Numbered from the stretch's first letter, positions 28,216 through 36,067 are shown. The stretch: 40,799 bases of DNA from Candidatus Falkowbacteria bacterium LH_S3 (GCA_023659985.1 JAGXOH010000003.1:1-40799); one strand, 5' to 3'. A program made the numbers and translations. The notes: a model not told the origin generated them from the letters alone.

Positions 28216-29040
28216 ATGATAGGAGTATTAGATTCAGGCTTAGGAGGACTTACTTTCTTAAAAGAGTTTTCAGATGCATTGCCTGGCTATAGTTTTGTTT
28301 ATCTAGGAGATAATGCCAGAGCACCCTATGGCAACAAATCACAAGAAATTATTTATAAATACACTCGCCAAGGAGTGGAATTTCTTTTTGACAAAGGGTG
28401 TGAGCTTATAATAATCGCGTGTAATACCGCATCAAGTGAACCCCTGAAAAAAATCCAACAAGAATTTCTCCTTGAAAAATACCCTGATAAAAACGTTTTG
28501 GGAGTAATTGTTCCCACTGTTGAAGGTGCTATGCAGAGTATAAATTATAATTCTAAAAAAAATAAAATAGGAATCATCGGAACCAAAGCGACTATGGAAT
28601 CCAAAAGTTATGACCAAGAATTTAAAAAACTATCTCCAAAAGTAGAAATATACAAAAAAGCCACCCCTTTGCTAGTGCCTTTAATTGAAGAGGGATGGCT
28701 GGATAGACGGGAAACTAAAATGATATTAAGGTATTATCTGCGAGACTTGAAAAATAATAAAGTAAATACATTAATCTTGGGATGCACTCATTATCCAGTG
28801 CTACATAAAACAATACAAGGAATAGTCGGATCTCAAATCAATGTAGCGGATGCTCCTAAAGCCGTGGCTCTACGCTTAAAAGACTATCTAACCAGGCATC
28901 CGGAAAGAGATGAAAAAATTGAAAAGAAGAGAAAGAGAATCTTTTATACCACAGATGATAAAAAAAGATTTGCCAGTATCGGACAAAGATTTTATAAAGC
29001 ACCTATTAAAAAGGTAGAAAAAATAAACTTGGAACAATAA
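28216..29040 (+). CDS. murI: Glutamate racemase
   Basis: IGVLDSGLGGLTFLKEF, YLGDNARAPYGNKS, IIIACNTASS, LILGCTHYPVL. Confidence 0.95.
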   Translation: MIGVLDSGLGGLTFLKEFSDALPGYSFVYLGDNARAPYGNKSQEIIYKYTRQGVEFLFDKGCELIIIACNTASSEPLKKIQQEFLLEKYPDKNVLGVIVPTVEGAMQSINYNSKKNKIGIIGTKATMESKSYDQEFKKLSPKVEIYKKATPLLVPLIEEGWLDRRETKMILRYYLRDLKNNKVNTLILGCTHYPVLHKTIQGIVGSQINVADAPKAVALRLKDYLTRHPERDEKIEKKRKRIFYTTDDKKRFASIGQRFYKAPIKKVEKINLEQ

Positions 29041-29048
29041 TCAATTGT

Positions 29049-29756
29049 TTAGTTACCTCCAAATCTTCTTTTTCTTCGAGAAAATTCTTTTATAATATAC
29101 TCCACATCATTTTCAGCAAAATCAGGCCAATATTTATCTAAGAAAATTAACTCACTATAAGCTGATTCCCACAACTGAAAGCCTGACAACCTTTTCTCCC
29201 CTGAGGTTCTGACTATAACATCAGGATCACCCACTTCCGGGTGATATAAATTTTCAGAAATAGTGTCTTCATTAATATCATCATTTTTAATTCCGGCCTG
29301 AACCATCTTGCGAATAGCATCAACAATCTCGGCTCTTCCTCCGTAATTAAGGCATACATTAAAGATGCCATTTTTGTTTTCCTTAGTCTTTTCTTCAACC
29401 TCCCTACATCTGTCAGGAATACCCCCAGGAAGCTCATCCACTCCTCCACTAATTACCACTTTATGTCCTTTTTTCATTGCGTTCTCCACCTCTTCCCTTA
29501 ACACTTTTTCCAGAAGATCCATTAAATATTCAACCTCTTCTTTTTTTCTATTCCAATTTTCAGTAGAAAAAGCATACGCTGTTACTATTTCCACACCTTG
29601 ATCCAAAAACCACTTAGGAGCTTCCCTAACTCTTTTTTCACCTTCCATATGTCCTTTAAAAACAGATAATCCTCTTTCTTTGGCCCACCTTCGATTGCCA
29701 TCCAAGATAAGCCCCACATGCTTGGGAATTTTATTGTTTTTCACTGAATTTTCCAT
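29049..29756 (-). CDS. uppS: Isoprenyl transferase (undecaprenyl diphosphate synthase family)
   Basis: PKHVGLILDGNRRWAKERGLSVFKGHMEGEKRV, AYAFSTENWNRKKEEV, LNYGGRAEIVDAIRK, VIVRTSGEKRLSGFQLWESAYSELIF. Confidence 0.96.
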   Translation of the reverse strand: MENSVKNNKIPKHVGLILDGNRRWAKERGLSVFKGHMEGEKRVREAPKWFLDQGVEIVTAYAFSTENWNRKKEEVEYLMDLLEKVLREEVENAMKKGHKVVISGGVDELPGGIPDRCREVEEKTKENKNGIFNVCLNYGGRAEIVDAIRKMVQAGIKNDDINEDTISENLYHPEVGDPDVIVRTSGEKRLSGFQLWESAYSELIFLDKYWPDFAENDVEYIIKEFSRRKRRFGGN

Positions 29757-29836
29757 AATAAAATAATGGTTAATACTCTTAAGTATAAATAAACACTGGC
29801 AAAAATAATTTGTTTTTTATAGCCAGATATAAAAAG

Positions 29837-30100
29837 CTAATTTTTGATTTTAATCATTTTAAACCTTGCGGTCAATCCTGTTAATATTTTAACATTATTT
29901 TCATCGATCTCCAATTTCTTAGCTAAAAATCCGATCAATTCCTTGTTAGCCTTGCCTTTTTCCGCCCGAGCTTTTATATCTATTTTCAATACACCCTTCA
30001 CGACAGATTTTATCTTATTAGCTGGAGCACCTGCTCTAACTTTCACTTTTATCACTATTTCTCTTTCAAATTTTAATCTTTCTTTTAGCTTATTTAACAT
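29837..30100 (-). CDS. DUF167 / YggU family protein
   Basis: VKVRAGAPANKIKSVVKGVLKIDIKARAEKGKANKELIGFLAKKLEI. Confidence 0.88.
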   Translation of the reverse strand: MLNKLKERLKFEREIVIKVKVRAGAPANKIKSVVKGVLKIDIKARAEKGKANKELIGFLAKKLEIDENNVKILTGLTARFKMIKIKN

Positions 30101-30105
30101 AAACT

Positions 30106-31113
30106 TTATTTAATCGTTTTTTTACCTACCAATTGTCCGCAAGCCGCCTTAATATCCTGTCCAAATTTATATCTTTGGATAACTTTTACACCTTTTCTCT
30201 CAAGGATGGCGCGAAATTTATTTATTTGCTGTGGAGTGGAGCCCTTATACCCTTTGGTTGAATTGAATTCTATTAAATTAACCTTTAAATGCTTGCCCAA
30301 TTTTTCTTTTAGCAGATCTGCTAATTTATAAGCTTGAGAAACTGAATCATTAATACCTCTAAGCATTATGTATTCCACCATCACCTCTCTACCTGTATAA
30401 AAAATGTAGTCAGCCACGACATTTAATAACTTATCTATTCCAAACCTTTTATTTACAGGCATTAAAGAGCTCCTTAATTTGTCGCTAGCGGCATTCAAGG
30501 ATATCGCCAAATTAACTTGCATATATTCCTTAGACAATTTTTTAATACCGTCAATAATACCAACGGTAGAAATGGACATCTTTCTAGCTCCTATATTGAA
30601 AAAATCTTTATCATTTAAAAAATGAACAGCCTTAACTACTTCATTGTAATTCAACATTGGCTCCCCCATTCCCATGAATACCACATTGGTTACCTTTTGA
30701 TTTTTATCTTTTAGGTATCTTTCAAATAATAATACTTGTTGTACAATTTCTGTGTACAATAGATTTCTTTTACATCCCAACTTGCCGGTAGCACAAAAAT
30801 TACAACCCATGTTGCATCCCGCTTGGGTTGATACACATACGCTGTTCTGATTTCCATACCTCATTAGAACGGATTCCACAAAATTATCATCAAAACAAAC
30901 AACCGCTTTAACTGTCTTTTTGTCCTTGGATTTAAAAATATCTGCCTCAATTTTCAATGGACAATTCTCCCATAATATCCCTCTTAGTTCTTTGGGTATA
31001 TTGCCAGCCTCCTGCCAAGAACTGATGAATTGTCTGTAGACAGCATCATACACCTGCTTATGCCTGAATTTAGGTTGGTCTTTAAGTATATCTTTTAATT
31101 TTGATAAGTTCAT
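30106..31113 (-). CDS. rlmN: 23S rRNA (adenine2503-C2)-methyltransferase, radical SAM
   Basis: VCVSTQAGCNMGCNFCATGKLG, FMGMGEPMLNYNEV, ISTVGIIDGIKKLS, LAISLNAASDKLRSSLMPVNK, C-terminal DIKAACGQL. Confidence 0.97.
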   Translation of the reverse strand: MNLSKLKDILKDQPKFRHKQVYDAVYRQFISSWQEAGNIPKELRGILWENCPLKIEADIFKSKDKKTVKAVVCFDDNFVESVLMRYGNQNSVCVSTQAGCNMGCNFCATGKLGCKRNLLYTEIVQQVLLFERYLKDKNQKVTNVVFMGMGEPMLNYNEVVKAVHFLNDKDFFNIGARKMSISTVGIIDGIKKLSKEYMQVNLAISLNAASDKLRSSLMPVNKRFGIDKLLNVVADYIFYTGREVMVEYIMLRGINDSVSQAYKLADLLKEKLGKHLKVNLIEFNSTKGYKGSTPQQINKFRAILERKGVKVIQRYKFGQDIKAACGQLVGKKTIK

Positions 31114-31196
31114 ATTATCTAAATTTTTTTATTCTTTTAACTTATGAAAAATTTGCCTCCTAAGGAAAACAAGGAGACAAAAAACGTTCATTGTAT

Positions 31197-31409
31197 TTAT
31201 GCCAACTCTTTGGTCCAATAATGGGTTATCGCCAAAATAAACAAACCAATAAACAATGCTACCCAGGAATTTATTTCCTGGCTTCCCATATGCAAATAAA
31301 CCTCCAATAATCCCCATACCCCCTTCCAAAAAGTAACAACGGCACACCCGATCAACAAACTAAAGATCGCTTGTTTAAAAGGTTTTAATTTTTGAATTCT
31401 GTGAAACAT
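31197..31409 (-). CDS. Small two-TM hypothetical protein
   Basis: 70 aa with two hydrophobic segments; no family recognised. Confidence 0.5.
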   Translation of the reverse strand: MFHRIQKLKPFKQAIFSLLIGCAVVTFWKGVWGLLEVYLHMGSQEINSWVALFIGLFILAITHYWTKELA

Positions 31410-31794
31410 AGATTATAAATTATAAATTAAAAAAACATAAACAAAATTGTCACAATTACTAAACCCAATGCAAACCTTTTTTGAATGAAAAATACTTGAT
31501 TAACTCCATTCCACATCTTCACCCGCCTGTTAGACTGAAAGATTTTTTGTGATGGTGCGGTTTACATTCATTTCAAATAATATATTGTACAATATTATTA
31601 TTAAAAAACGTTTCTTAATTTAAAAGCCCTGAAATTTACACCTTCGGTCTTTTTTATTGGAGCATAGTCAAAGTCAAACCTACCTTGATGAGATTTGACC
31701 TTGAGAAACCAAAACTGCTTGATAATGAGCGAGTATTATTCAGGCATAGCCCCTCCTTCTTCAATATCTATTATCTGAACTCTTAGACTGAACT

Positions 31795-33306
31795 TTAGGA
31801 GCCGAAAAGCTCTTCAACTTTTCTAAATTCATCTCCAATGTCATCCCTTTTATCCAAACGATTTCCCTTGGAATTTTCTCTAGGAATAACTCTTACTTTA
31901 GCATTGATGAAAGCATTCTTGATCTTCTGCTGAAGTTCTTTAACAACTTCACCTTCACTCCGCTCCTCTTTAATTGTTACATTAGATACCAGGTAAACAA
32001 CCCTGGTTCCATCTGAAAAAAATCCTTTTTCTTTAGAGTATCCAACACCTGATGGAACAACTTGAATCCCTTTTTTTTGAAAGTAATCAAAATCAATTTC
32101 AAGTGGCTCTCCTTTTGTATAGGATCCAGGATAACCTCTTTGTCCATCAGGTCCACCGGGTCCAACCACTAACGCAACACAAATTGAAATCTGGCTATTC
32201 CTGATCTCAGGACGAACTATATCAAAGTTTCCTTCAATCGCTGCCTGAAAAAGTGAACCAAGATTTCTAATTCGTTTTATCATCGGCTGCCATTCCGGTT
32301 CTCCAGGACGGACATTAACTTCCGATACTTGAATTGAGATTGGTCTTCCCTTATTGTCTATTTTCACAAAACATCCAGGATAGAGGACACAAGGCCTCAA
32401 GTGGTCCTTCTCTTTAAGAAATTGTATAAGAGGCATTGCAATTTGTTCTTTAACCATCTTCCTGAGGCGAAGAGATTCAAAGGGATGTGGAGAAATACTC
32501 CCCATACCTCCAGTAATAGGGTTTTGCGTTCCTCTTTCAGCAGCATATCTTTCTGGATAATCCATAGCAGTTGGCAACATACGAAATCTGCCATATCTGT
32601 CAACAAGAATAGTAAAGCTTATTTCCACTCCACTCATCAAAGACTCAATAAGCAATGGCCATTCTTTGTTGCTGTGAATTCTCTTGTAGTTGCTTTGATA
32701 ATCACGGATCAATTGATCGTAAACTGGTTTTATATCAAAAATTTTTTGGATCAATCTGGCTCCTTTGCCTCCTGCGCTATAGGGGTATTTCAATACAGCA
32801 CCACCGTAATCCTGGACTAGAGAAATGCATATCTTACGAATTTTTTCAAAATTCTTAGCATCTACTTTAAACCATTTGTCAGCTACTGGTATTTTAAATT
32901 CATCGCAGTAATATTTTGTCCAGATCTTGTCACCTTCTAGTCTGGCAGCCTTCGAGGTCAAGCCAATCACCTTGTCGCCATAGCCTACTTCAATAAGCCT
33001 ATCCACAAAACCCTCAAAAAGCAAGTCTTCCGGCATTGGAACAACGCAATCAAGTTCGCCATTTTTCAAAGCTTTCAGTGTTGCCTGAAAATAGGCTTCA
33101 ACAGAATTGTCTTCAGTTGGAATGAAGTCAATTGGGTGACCAAGTTTTTTCTGAAATTCAGGCTGTCCAGAAGTTCCACGAACAATAATTCCCTTATAAC
33201 GACCACTTTCCACTTCGCTTTTGGCAGTAGAAACCACTTGAGCGCTTAAATAAGTCCTGCCGTCGGTTCCTGCAAATCCGATTTTGTAATCACTTGTTAT
33301 TTTCAT
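31795..33306 (-). CDS. PurD-like ATP-grasp protein (phosphoribosylamine-glycine ligase family)
   Basis: ATP-grasp core AVLKYPYSAGGKGARLIQK, LIESLMSGVEISFTILVDRYG, NPITGGMGSISPHP, CVLYPGCFVKIDNKGRPISIQVSEVNVRPGEPEWQ; C-terminal GYPGSYTKGEPLEI...DGTRVVYLV...RDDIG. Confidence 0.82.
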   Translation of the reverse strand: MKITSDYKIGFAGTDGRTYLSAQVVSTAKSEVESGRYKGIIVRGTSGQPEFQKKLGHPIDFIPTEDNSVEAYFQATLKALKNGELDCVVPMPEDLLFEGFVDRLIEVGYGDKVIGLTSKAARLEGDKIWTKYYCDEFKIPVADKWFKVDAKNFEKIRKICISLVQDYGGAVLKYPYSAGGKGARLIQKIFDIKPVYDQLIRDYQSNYKRIHSNKEWPLLIESLMSGVEISFTILVDRYGRFRMLPTAMDYPERYAAERGTQNPITGGMGSISPHPFESLRLRKMVKEQIAMPLIQFLKEKDHLRPCVLYPGCFVKIDNKGRPISIQVSEVNVRPGEPEWQPMIKRIRNLGSLFQAAIEGNFDIVRPEIRNSQISICVALVVGPGGPDGQRGYPGSYTKGEPLEIDFDYFQKKGIQVVPSGVGYSKEKGFFSDGTRVVYLVSNVTIKEERSEGEVVKELQQKIKNAFINAKVRVIPRENSKGNRLDKRDDIGDEFRKVEELFGS

Positions 33307-33311
33307 TCCTC

Positions 33312-33480
33312 TTTTTGTTTTGTTTATTTTTCTGTTAAATATATCTATTTCTCTATTTCCAAAAACTAAATTTTCATTCTTTTTTTCGACTTTTTAGTTA
33401 TCCACATTTTTATTTCTTGACAAGTAATATTGGCTTGATATACTGATAATGTCTTTCGGTTCTAGATAGAACCGTTAGGG
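33312..33480. repeat. 169-bp duplicated module, copy 1 (upstream of the purD-like gene)
   Basis: Gapless match to 34085-34253 (constant offset 773) with 8 differences counted by eye, all transitions. Confidence 0.95.
33417..33444 (+). promoter_or_regulatory. Promoter TTGACA - 16 nt - TATACT, copy 1
   Basis: ttgaca 33417-33422, tatact 33439-33444. Confidence 0.75.
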
Positions 33481-33522
33481 TTATACATCCTAGGGCCACC
33501 CTCTTAGTTGAGGGTGGTTTTT
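33450..33522 (+). ncRNA. Putative small RNA, copy 1, with 5' hairpin and terminator
   Basis: CGGTTCT-AGAT-AGAACCG (33457-33474), then CCACCCTC-TTAGTT-GAGGGTGG-TTTTT (33496-33522), downstream of the promoter; no ORF. Confidence 0.65.
33496..33522 (+). terminator. Rho-independent terminator
   Basis: 8-bp perfect stem followed by TTTTT. Confidence 0.85.
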
Positions 33523-33530
33523 GTTTATAC

Positions 33531-34115
33531 TCATTCATTTTCGCGATATTTTAAATCCTTTCCCCATAATTCATTTATATCTTTCAAATCAAAGTAATCA
33601 TCCCCGCTGGTTTTTAGTTCGTGAGAGATATTATCTTTTGACGAAAAGATATAGACCTTTTTGCCACTGTTTTTCAAATAATTCACTAATGCTAAAAAAT
33701 CGGCGTCACCACTGAAAAAGATCGCTATGTTATATTTCTGGATGTTATGCATTGCGTCAATCGTTATTTCCACATCCATATTTCCTTTTTCTATGATAGA
33801 TTCTCCACTTTCGCTAATAACAGAGATTCTTTTTAACTCTTTTTTTCTTACGATAAAACCAAGCCCTTTCTTGAGATAAGTAAAAAATTTATGCTTTCCA
33901 TCCAAGTCATAATCTCTTGTCCCTGCTTTTGGATAAGCGTCATAATAAAAAATTTCAACTTGGTCTGCATTAAAATTTCTCCTAAAATAATCTTTAAGAG
34001 TTTTGTATTCAATAAACTTTTTTACCGATTTGACCGCATTCCAAATATTTGAAGCGTCAATAAAAACATACACTGTGTTTTCTGTTTTTGTTTTGTTTAT
34101 TTTTCTGTTAAACAT
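33531..34115 (-). CDS. NYN domain (LabA/DUF88-like, PIN-like) protein, putative RNase
   Basis: VYVFIDASNIWNAVK, EKGNMDVEITIDAMHN, AIFFSGDADFLALVNYLKNSGKKVYIFS; conserved acidic positions retained. Confidence 0.88.
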   Translation of the reverse strand: MFNRKINKTKTENTVYVFIDASNIWNAVKSVKKFIEYKTLKDYFRRNFNADQVEIFYYDAYPKAGTRDYDLDGKHKFFTYLKKGLGFIVRKKELKRISVISESGESIIEKGNMDVEITIDAMHNIQKYNIAIFFSGDADFLALVNYLKNSGKKVYIFSSKDNISHELKTSGDDYFDLKDINELWGKDLKYRENE

Positions 34116-34253
34116 ATCTATTTCTCTATTTCCAAAAATTAAATTTTTGTTCTTTTTTTCGACTTTTTAGTTACCCACATTTTTACTTCTTGACAAGTAA
34201 TATTGGCTTAATATACTGATAATGTCTTTCGGTTCTGGATAGAACCGTTAGGG
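34085..34253. repeat. 169-bp duplicated module, copy 2 (includes the first 10 codons of the NYN gene)
   Basis: Partner of 33312-33480. Confidence 0.95.
34190..34217 (+). promoter_or_regulatory. Promoter TTGACA - 16 nt - TATACT, copy 2
   Basis: ttgaca 34190-34195, tatact 34212-34217. Confidence 0.75.
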
Positions 34254-34295
34254 TACTACATCCAAGAGCAGTCCTCCTCGCGGAGGGCTGTTTTT
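34224..34295 (+). ncRNA. Putative small RNA, copy 2
   Basis: CGGTTCT-GGAT-AGAACCG (34230-34247), terminator CAGTCCTCC-TCGC-GGAGGGCTG-TTTTT (34269-34295). Confidence 0.65.
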
Positions 34296-34324
34296 ATTTC
34301 TTTCCCTCTTTATACTTTAATTCT

Positions 34325-34552
34325 TTACCCCAAATATCTTCTTCTATTCTTAATAAACATCTTACCATAACCATAGTAAGTTTTTAAATATTTTTCTCGA
34401 TGAGTGGCATCTTGCTGGTTTAAACAAGATTCATAATATATTAGTTTTAATGGCCTCCTATCTTTTGTTGACTCAATTAATCCTTTTTTATGTTGCTCAA
34501 ATCTTAATTTTAAATTTTCGGTATATCCAATATAAAACTTTTTGTCTTTCAT
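34325..34552 (-). CDS. GIY-YIG nuclease-like ORF, N-terminally truncated
   Basis: KKFYIGYTENLKLRFEQHKKG...RRPLKLIYYESCLNQQDATHREKYLKT; the first (GIY) strand is absent and an in-frame TAG lies 2 codons upstream. Confidence 0.75.
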   Translation of the reverse strand: MKDKKFYIGYTENLKLRFEQHKKGLIESTKDRRPLKLIYYESCLNQQDATHREKYLKTYYGYGKMFIKNRRRYLG

Positions 34553-34608
34553 TGACTACAAAACAACTAAATAAGTTGCTGATCCGTAGTGATTAACTCA
34601 ACTTGTTT

Positions 34609-35481
34609 TTATTCACCTTTTGATACTTCTCGCACGAATACACTGTAAGTTTCGCCACTATCTAAAATAATCTTGATAACCTTGCCATTTACTTCAACAG
34701 AGGTGACTTTTTGACCCTCAATTCCTTCTTTAATTCCAGATAATCCGTCCGTGATTTGTTTCTCATGTTGTTCTTTAGCAGTGCCAATTTCAGACGGTTC
34801 GCCAAAATTTAATCCCAACGGTAATTCTTCCTCATGAGAAATGCCAATTTCGGTTTTAGCCGGCCCGAACTTGCTGGCTGGTTGGTAAAAACCAACACCT
34901 GGAATATTCTTGTAGTGTCTGTATCCTGCGGCAATCGTATGGGTCAAATAGAGAGGTCCACGACCGGAAATTAACACGGGTTTTGAAGGATCAACGTCAG
35001 GAGGAATGACTTTGTCCAAATCCTCAACCTTAAAATCGCCCGCGAGATTAAACTCAACAAGAGTATAATCTTCAGTTTCTTTTTTGACCCATGTAAATCC
35101 TTCTGGCCCGCGCCCTTCGCCTTCAGGTAATGGCTCTAAAACTTTAGTCTCACCCTTGGTCATTTCCCCTTCTGCGTCTTTTGACATGTAGGTGAAATAT
35201 CCCTCTGCCGGGTGCACGCCGTGCAACAAACTGGCAATTACCCCGGGCGAAGCAACACCGTCAATAACAATGCCTTCGGCTTTTTCATCGCGAGCAAATT
35301 TTTCAGCGTATTCGTACGCCAATCGGTCATGCTCCGGACCAAAAGTAATGCGGCCCTGTTGATCGGGTTGTAACCCAATCTCGCGGGCAAAATCGTTAAT
35401 CGACAACTTTTCAATTTTTGACTCGCCTTCTTTGATTTCTTGAGGCATCTGTGCCTCAGGTGTGAAATTTTTTTCGTTCAT
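34609..35481 (-). CDS. Csx3-like domain protein (CRISPR-associated ring nuclease superfamily resemblance) with possible internal duplication
   Basis: YTLVEFNLAGDFKVEDLDKVIPPDVDPSKPVLISGRGPLYLTHTIAAGYRHYKNIPGVGFYQPAS...TEIGISH fits a remembered Csx3 pattern (..L.P.vdp..GvvisGRGPiWLy..L......vavydP...vvvSH). SD aaagga before the ATG. Confidence 0.65.
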   Translation of the reverse strand: MNEKNFTPEAQMPQEIKEGESKIEKLSINDFAREIGLQPDQQGRITFGPEHDRLAYEYAEKFARDEKAEGIVIDGVASPGVIASLLHGVHPAEGYFTYMSKDAEGEMTKGETKVLEPLPEGEGRGPEGFTWVKKETEDYTLVEFNLAGDFKVEDLDKVIPPDVDPSKPVLISGRGPLYLTHTIAAGYRHYKNIPGVGFYQPASKFGPAKTEIGISHEEELPLGLNFGEPSEIGTAKEQHEKQITDGLSGIKEGIEGQKVTSVEVNGKVIKIILDSGETYSVFVREVSKGE

Positions 35482-35622
35482 AGTATTTGTCCTTTCTAAA
35501 AATTAAATTCCGGTCAGATCTTCAAAACTAACTTAAACCCTATTTCAGTTAGATAGTTAAATTGCTTGACACGACCGGCGATTATTCCATTGATCAATAA
35601 TTGCAAAAAAACATCTGTCATT

Positions 35623-35838
35623 TTATTGTATTAAATTATCTAAATTGACGCTAAGCGCTTTGGCTATTTTTGCACGGTGTTCATTGTTGGACTTTGAATT
35701 GCACCTGACTCTATTTTAATAATCGTATTATGAGAAATATCAGCGAGTTTGGACAATTTGTCCTACGCCAAATTCCGTTGTTTCCGCAACTTTTTTATAT
35801 TCTTCGCTATTGTTGTTTTTTGTTTTAGATACAGACAT
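35623..35838 (-). pseudogene. XRE-family HTH regulator pseudogene
   Basis: Minus-strand reading IKKLRKQRNLA*DKLSKLADISHNTIIKIESGAIQSPTMNTVQK, then a frameshift to IAKALSVNLDNLIQ*: one in-frame TAG and one frameshift. Confidence 0.75.
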
Positions 35839-35990
35839 TTGGCGGTTTTAATTAACTGATAATAGCACCTGATTGGGCGATTTTCCACTCAAACCGCAAT
35901 GAGCCAAATTATTGTAATAGATTCCACAATCTAAGCTTATAATTAAGCTTACAGACATTCTTAACCCCGATTTTGTCATAAAAAGATTCT

Positions 35991-36067
35991 TGGTCGGGGA
36001 TGTGGGACTTGAACCCACGACCTCCACAACCCGAATGTGGCGCCCTAGCCATCTGGGCCAATCCCCG
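35991..36067 (-). tRNA. tRNA-Pro(CGG), CCA encoded
   Basis: Reverse complement CGGGGAT...CCACA-TTCGGGT-TGTGG...ATCCCCG-A-CCA; C1:G72. Confidence 0.95.

Noticed and set aside
29365-30113. + strand ORFs 29365..29601 and 29844..30113
   Set aside because: Antisense shadows of uppS and the DUF167 gene, which carry clear motifs.
31582-31595. Palindrome ATATTGTACAATAT as an operator
   Set aside because: 14-bp palindromes of A/T-rich sequence are expected by chance at this composition and it is downstream of the neighbouring gene.
32401-32858. + strand ORFs 32401..32820 and 32655..32858
   Set aside because: Antisense to the well-supported PurD-like ATP-grasp ORF.
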